From: Candidatus Mediterraneibacter surreyensis
GTDB taxonomy: Bacteria; Bacillota; Clostridia; Lachnospirales; Lachnospiraceae
Assembly: GCA_019118885.1 (NCBI GenBank)
Contig: DWYB01000079.1
Location: forward strand, 48,947 to 112,946
Reading direction: 5' to 3'
DNA: 64,000 nucleotides
This document shows, piece after piece, positions 61,057 to 64,000 of this stretch (position 1 is its first letter; every line of letters begins with the position of its first letter). The position numbers were made by a program, and so were the translations under genes. The notes under the pieces are model-generated. The model was not told the origin of the DNA. It saw only the letters and a program-made list of their open reading frames with translations, and made no database searches.

Positions 61057-62202
61057 ATGGCAAGTGAATTTTTTGTAAAAAGTAATGTGGTGTTCGGAAA
61101 AGACGCCGTAAAGAAGCTGCCGGACATCATCAATGAATATGAAGCGAAAAATGTAATGGTCGTATACGATGCAGGCGTTAAAATGGCGGGCATCGCAGAA
61201 AAAGTTTTAAAAGAGATCGCAAAGACAGACGTTAAGGTAACGACATTCGACGGAGTTATTCCAAATCCTACAAACGAAGTGGTAGAAGAAGCGGCGAAGA
61301 TCGCCCAGGAAGCAAAGATCGATGTGTTCGTAGCGGTCGGCGGCGGAAGCAGCATCGATCTTACGAAAGCAGTCAACATCCTGATGACGAATCCCGGACC
61401 GATCGGACAGTACGGCGGAATGAACCTGGTGAAAAAACCGGTGCTGCCTCTGATCGCGATCCCGACGACAGCAGGAACATCCAGCGAGATCACAAACGTT
61501 GTCGCTCTTACGGATACAAAGGCTGTCTGCAAATACGTTATCATCGACAACAAGATCGTAGCAGATCATGTGATCGCCGATCCTGAATTTACAAGGACGA
61601 TGCCGCCTTCAGTAACTGCGGCAACCGGAATGGACGCCATCACACATGCAGTTGAGAGCTATATCTCCAATATGGCTACTCCGCTTACAGAGTATCATTC
61701 GATCAAGGGCCTTCAGATCTTCTATGAGAATCTTCCGAAGGCAGTTAAGAACGGGGATGACATGGAAGCAAGAGAGAACATGATGCTGGGATGTATCATC
61801 GCAGGATTCGGATTCTCGAACGCCAACCTGGGACTTGTACACGGAATCGCACATACGTTGAGCGCACATTTCCATCTTGCACACGGCATGGCAAACGCTA
61901 CAGTCCTTCCGTATGTTATGGAATATAACGCTGACAGCTGCCCGGAGAAAATGGTGGATCTTGCAAAAGCGATCAACCTTCCGGTATCCGGAGATATTGA
62001 AAAAGATAAGTATCTGTTGTCAGAAGAACTGCTCAAACTGACGAAATCTCTCGGCATTAAGACTCTTTCCGAGCAGGGAATTGAAGAGAAAGATCTGGAT
62101 ATGCTCGCAGACGACGTGCTCAAAGAGCCTGTACTTGGATTCAATCCGAAACAGGGCATCACAAAAGAAGATGTGCTGGCTATCCTTCACAAAGCACTGT
62201 AA
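61057..62202 (+). CDS. Iron-containing alcohol dehydrogenase (lactaldehyde reductase-like)
   Basis: 381 residues. 'VAVGGGSSIDLTKAVNIL' binds the nucleotide; 'IPTTAGTSSEITNVVALTDT' is conserved; metal ligands lie in 'DAITHAVESYISNM' region and 'LVHGIAHTLSAHFHLAHGMA'. The family is type III (Fe-ADH), including FucO and 1,3-propanediol dehydrogenase. With the aldolase upstream, reduction of lactaldehyde or glycolaldehyde to a diol is the simplest idea. Good AAAAGGAGCATGAAAA site before ATG. Confidence 0.9.
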   Translation: MASEFFVKSNVVFGKDAVKKLPDIINEYEAKNVMVVYDAGVKMAGIAEKVLKEIAKTDVKVTTFDGVIPNPTNEVVEEAAKIAQEAKIDVFVAVGGGSSIDLTKAVNILMTNPGPIGQYGGMNLVKKPVLPLIAIPTTAGTSSEITNVVALTDTKAVCKYVIIDNKIVADHVIADPEFTRTMPPSVTAATGMDAITHAVESYISNMATPLTEYHSIKGLQIFYENLPKAVKNGDDMEARENMMLGCIIAGFGFSNANLGLVHGIAHTLSAHFHLAHGMANATVLPYVMEYNADSCPEKMVDLAKAINLPVSGDIEKDKYLLSEELLKLTKSLGIKTLSEQGIEEKDLDMLADDVLKEPVLGFNPKQGITKEDVLAILHKAL

Positions 62203-62231
62203 TAAGCGGGGAAATTTGAGAGGTAACAAGT

Positions 62232-64000
62232 ATGGAACATAAATGCAGATATGGTGAAAAATTTCCGCATCTCTTTTCACCGATGAGAATCGGAAATATA
62301 AAGATGAGAAACAGGATTATCTTCGCGCCTACAAGCCCGAGTATGATCGATCTGAACGGGCATTTTACGCCGGAGATGATCGCCTACCTGGAGGAAAAGG
62401 CGAAAGGCGGAGCAGGAGTTGTAACGTATGGAGAAGCAATCGTTCACTCCGCTACAGGAAAGTCACATAATAAACAGCTTCAGCTGGATGCGTTCGGTGT
62501 GCGTCAGGGTATGACCGAGGCAGCGAGAGCTATCCATAATGCAGGATCTTATGCCAACATACAGCTTTCCCACGGCGGTATGTACGGCGGTCTTGCAAGT
62601 GTGGGGGGAGATGTTGACACATGCAGGACAGCTTACGGGCCGAGCGACATGACGATGCCCGCAGGTGAAGTGAAGGCAATGCCGAGAGAGCTGGTCTATG
62701 AGATCATCGAATCATACGGGGCAGCGGCAAAGCTCTGTAAAGAGACAGGCTTTGATATGGTTCAGGTTCATGCAGCTCACGGCTGGCTGTTCTCTCAGTT
62801 CCTGTCACCTGTCTGGAACAAGAGGACAGATGAGTTCGGCGGATCCCTTGAGAACCGTGCCAGATTCTTCCTTCTCGCCCTGGATGCGGTGAGAAAGGCA
62901 GTAGGTCCGCAGTTCCCGATCGAGGCAAGAATATCGGGAGACGATTTTACAGATATCGGTCTTGACCTGAACGAATGCATCAAGGTTGCGGAAATGATCG
63001 ACGACAAAGTAGATCTGATCAATGTATCCTGCGGAAACCATGAGGATCCGGCTATGTTCTGCCGGACACATCCGTCGGCATTCTATCCGCGGGGCGTCAA
63101 TGTTTATCTTGCGGCCGAGATCAAGAAGCATGTGAAGACTCCGGTTGCCTGCGTAGGATCTTTAAATGATCCGGCGCAGATGGAAGAGATCATCGCTTCC
63201 GGACAGGCTGACGCTGTAGAAATCGGAAGAGCGTCTCTCGCAGATCCTTACCTTCCTCTTAAAGCGGCCTTTGGCGACGATGAAGATATTACACCGTGTC
63301 TGCGCTGCTATGAATGCTTTGGCGCTACAGGCGAACTCGAAATGGTGAAATGCGCAGTGAACCCGGTTATGGGTGAACAGCTCTGCGCTGAACGGTTCCA
63401 TCACGAGCCGGAAAGAAAGAAGAAAGTTCTCGTTGTAGGCGGAGGCCCGGCAGGAATGGAAGCAGCCATTACTGCGGCAGGAAGAGGCCATAACGTAACG
63501 CTTGTCGAGAAAGACGACAAGCTTGGCGGAAATCTCCATCCGGCAGGAGCAGCTTATTTCAAAGAGGATATCATAAAGCTGATAAAGGTTCTGGAGAGAA
63601 GAGTAAGAAGAGCCGGCGTCAACGTGATCCTGAACACAGAAGTCACACCGGATTATGTAAAAGAATTTGATCCGGACGCGCTGTTCGTAGCGATCGGTTC
63701 CACAGAACTGAGACCGCCGATCAAAGGGCTGGATTCCGATAAGGTCGTTATGGCGATCGACGCCGAACTCCATCCGGAAAAGCTGGGCCAGAAAGTAGTG
63801 ATCATGGGCGGCGGCCTTGTAGGCGCCGAAGGAGCCGTAGGTTTCCATCACGATGGAAAAGACTGTACGATCGTCGAGATGAAACCGGAGATAGCAGAAG
63901 AAGTAAACTCTTTCTACAGAGGCGGGCTGATGCCTGAAGTAGAAAAATCAGCAAAATGCTATGTTAATACGACTGTCAGGGAAATCACACCCGAAGGAGT
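62232..64000 (+). CDS. NADH:flavin oxidoreductase / ene-reductase with FeS and FAD domains, 3' end outside window
   Basis: Open from ATG 62232 (GAGAGGTAACAAGT upstream) to the window end, at least 589 residues. FMN barrel: 'FSPMRIGNIKMRNRIIFAP', 'VHAAHGWLFSQFLSPVWNKR' and 'DEFGGSLENRARF'. A 4Fe-4S site: 'CLRCYECFGATGELEMVKC'. Then an FAD domain 'VLVVGGGPAGMEAAITAAGR' and a second nucleotide fold 'VVIMGGGLVGAEGAVGF'. This matches the 2,4-dienoyl-CoA reductase / BaiCD / trimethylamine-dehydrogenase group, usually 640-680 residues. It reduces an activated C=C bond; natural substrate unknown. Confidence 0.93.
   Translation, partial: MEHKCRYGEKFPHLFSPMRIGNIKMRNRIIFAPTSPSMIDLNGHFTPEMIAYLEEKAKGGAGVVTYGEAIVHSATGKSHNKQLQLDAFGVRQGMTEAARAIHNAGSYANIQLSHGGMYGGLASVGGDVDTCRTAYGPSDMTMPAGEVKAMPRELVYEIIESYGAAAKLCKETGFDMVQVHAAHGWLFSQFLSPVWNKRTDEFGGSLENRARFFLLALDAVRKAVGPQFPIEARISGDDFTDIGLDLNECIKVAEMIDDKVDLINVSCGNHEDPAMFCRTHPSAFYPRGVNVYLAAEIKKHVKTPVACVGSLNDPAQMEEIIASGQADAVEIGRASLADPYLPLKAAFGDDEDITPCLRCYECFGATGELEMVKCAVNPVMGEQLCAERFHHEPERKKKVLVVGGGPAGMEAAITAAGRGHNVTLVEKDDKLGGNLHPAGAAYFKEDIIKLIKVLERRVRRAGVNVILNTEVTPDYVKEFDPDALFVAIGSTELRPPIKGLDSDKVVMAIDAELHPEKLGQKVVIMGGGLVGAEGAVGFHHDGKDCTIVEMKPEIAEEVNSFYRGGLMPEVEKSAKCYVNTTVREITPEG

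Noticed and set aside
1-64000. CRISPR array
   Set aside because: No regularly spaced identical repeats were seen; the repeats present are explained by DGR, CPL-7, promoter units and att/arm sites.

Overview
The window reads as a chromosome segment of an anaerobic gut Firmicute of the Lachnospiraceae type. The basis is clostridial-style protein sequences throughout, paired GlgC/GlgD, a 757-residue aconitase-family hydratase, a domain-swapped GH3 glucosidase, strong GGAGG ribosome binding sites, and mobile DNA with phage and Tn916-like parts. Genus and species cannot be fixed from the sequence alone.

Region 1 (1-13600) is the right part of a P2-like (contractile tail) prophage. It runs from tail protein X through hub (gpD), spike (gpV), tail terminator-like gpU, baseplate wedge (gpW, gpJ, gpI) and a collar/fibre N-terminal protein, then a diversity-generating retroelement (DGR): a lectin-fold receptor-binding candidate with a variable repeat, a hairpin, a template repeat and a DGR-type reverse transcriptase. 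Small tail genes, an XhlA/holin lysis pair and a three-part endolysin follow. On the minus strand come a hypothetical gene, a small HTH gene and two tiny membrane-protein genes. Two of these transcripts start from gapless copies of one 105-nt promoter unit. An IS30-type transposase gene ends the region.

Region 2 (13763-14115) holds tRNA-Ala(TGC) and tRNA-Asn(GTT), separated by a long hairpin. Region 3 (14400-21400) is a sugar ABC-transporter locus (binding lipoprotein, two permeases, YesM/YesN-type two-component system, GH20 hydrolase) that is visibly decaying: a stop at codon 5 of permease 2, a deleted kinase core, a frameshifted regulator and an apparently shortened GH20 enzyme.

Region 4 (21400-49450) is mostly chromosomal core: MnmM-like methylase, a TPM-type membrane protein, a diguanylate cyclase, GH3, a DUF3810 protease-like protein, aconitase, an AAA ATPase, glgC-glgD, a MarR-controlled heterodimeric ABC exporter, a large surface protein, purC, nagZ-like GH3, tatD-rsmA, citrate synthase and a lysophospholipase-like hydrolase.

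Region 5 (49455-56558) is a compact integrated element of about 7.1 kb. It is bounded by 21-bp direct repeats and carries repressor, small cargo genes, a structured RNA candidate, an FtsK-like ATPase, an HUH replication initiator, excisionase and tyrosine integrase, with GTGTCC arm-type sites inside both ends. The gene set resembles FtsK/Rep-type integrative elements more than a classical conjugative transposon. Region 6 (56559-64000) holds an MFS transporter, a PRD-type regulator, and a class II aldolase, iron alcohol dehydrogenase and flavin/FeS ene-reductase that look like one inducible catabolic operon; the last gene runs off the window.
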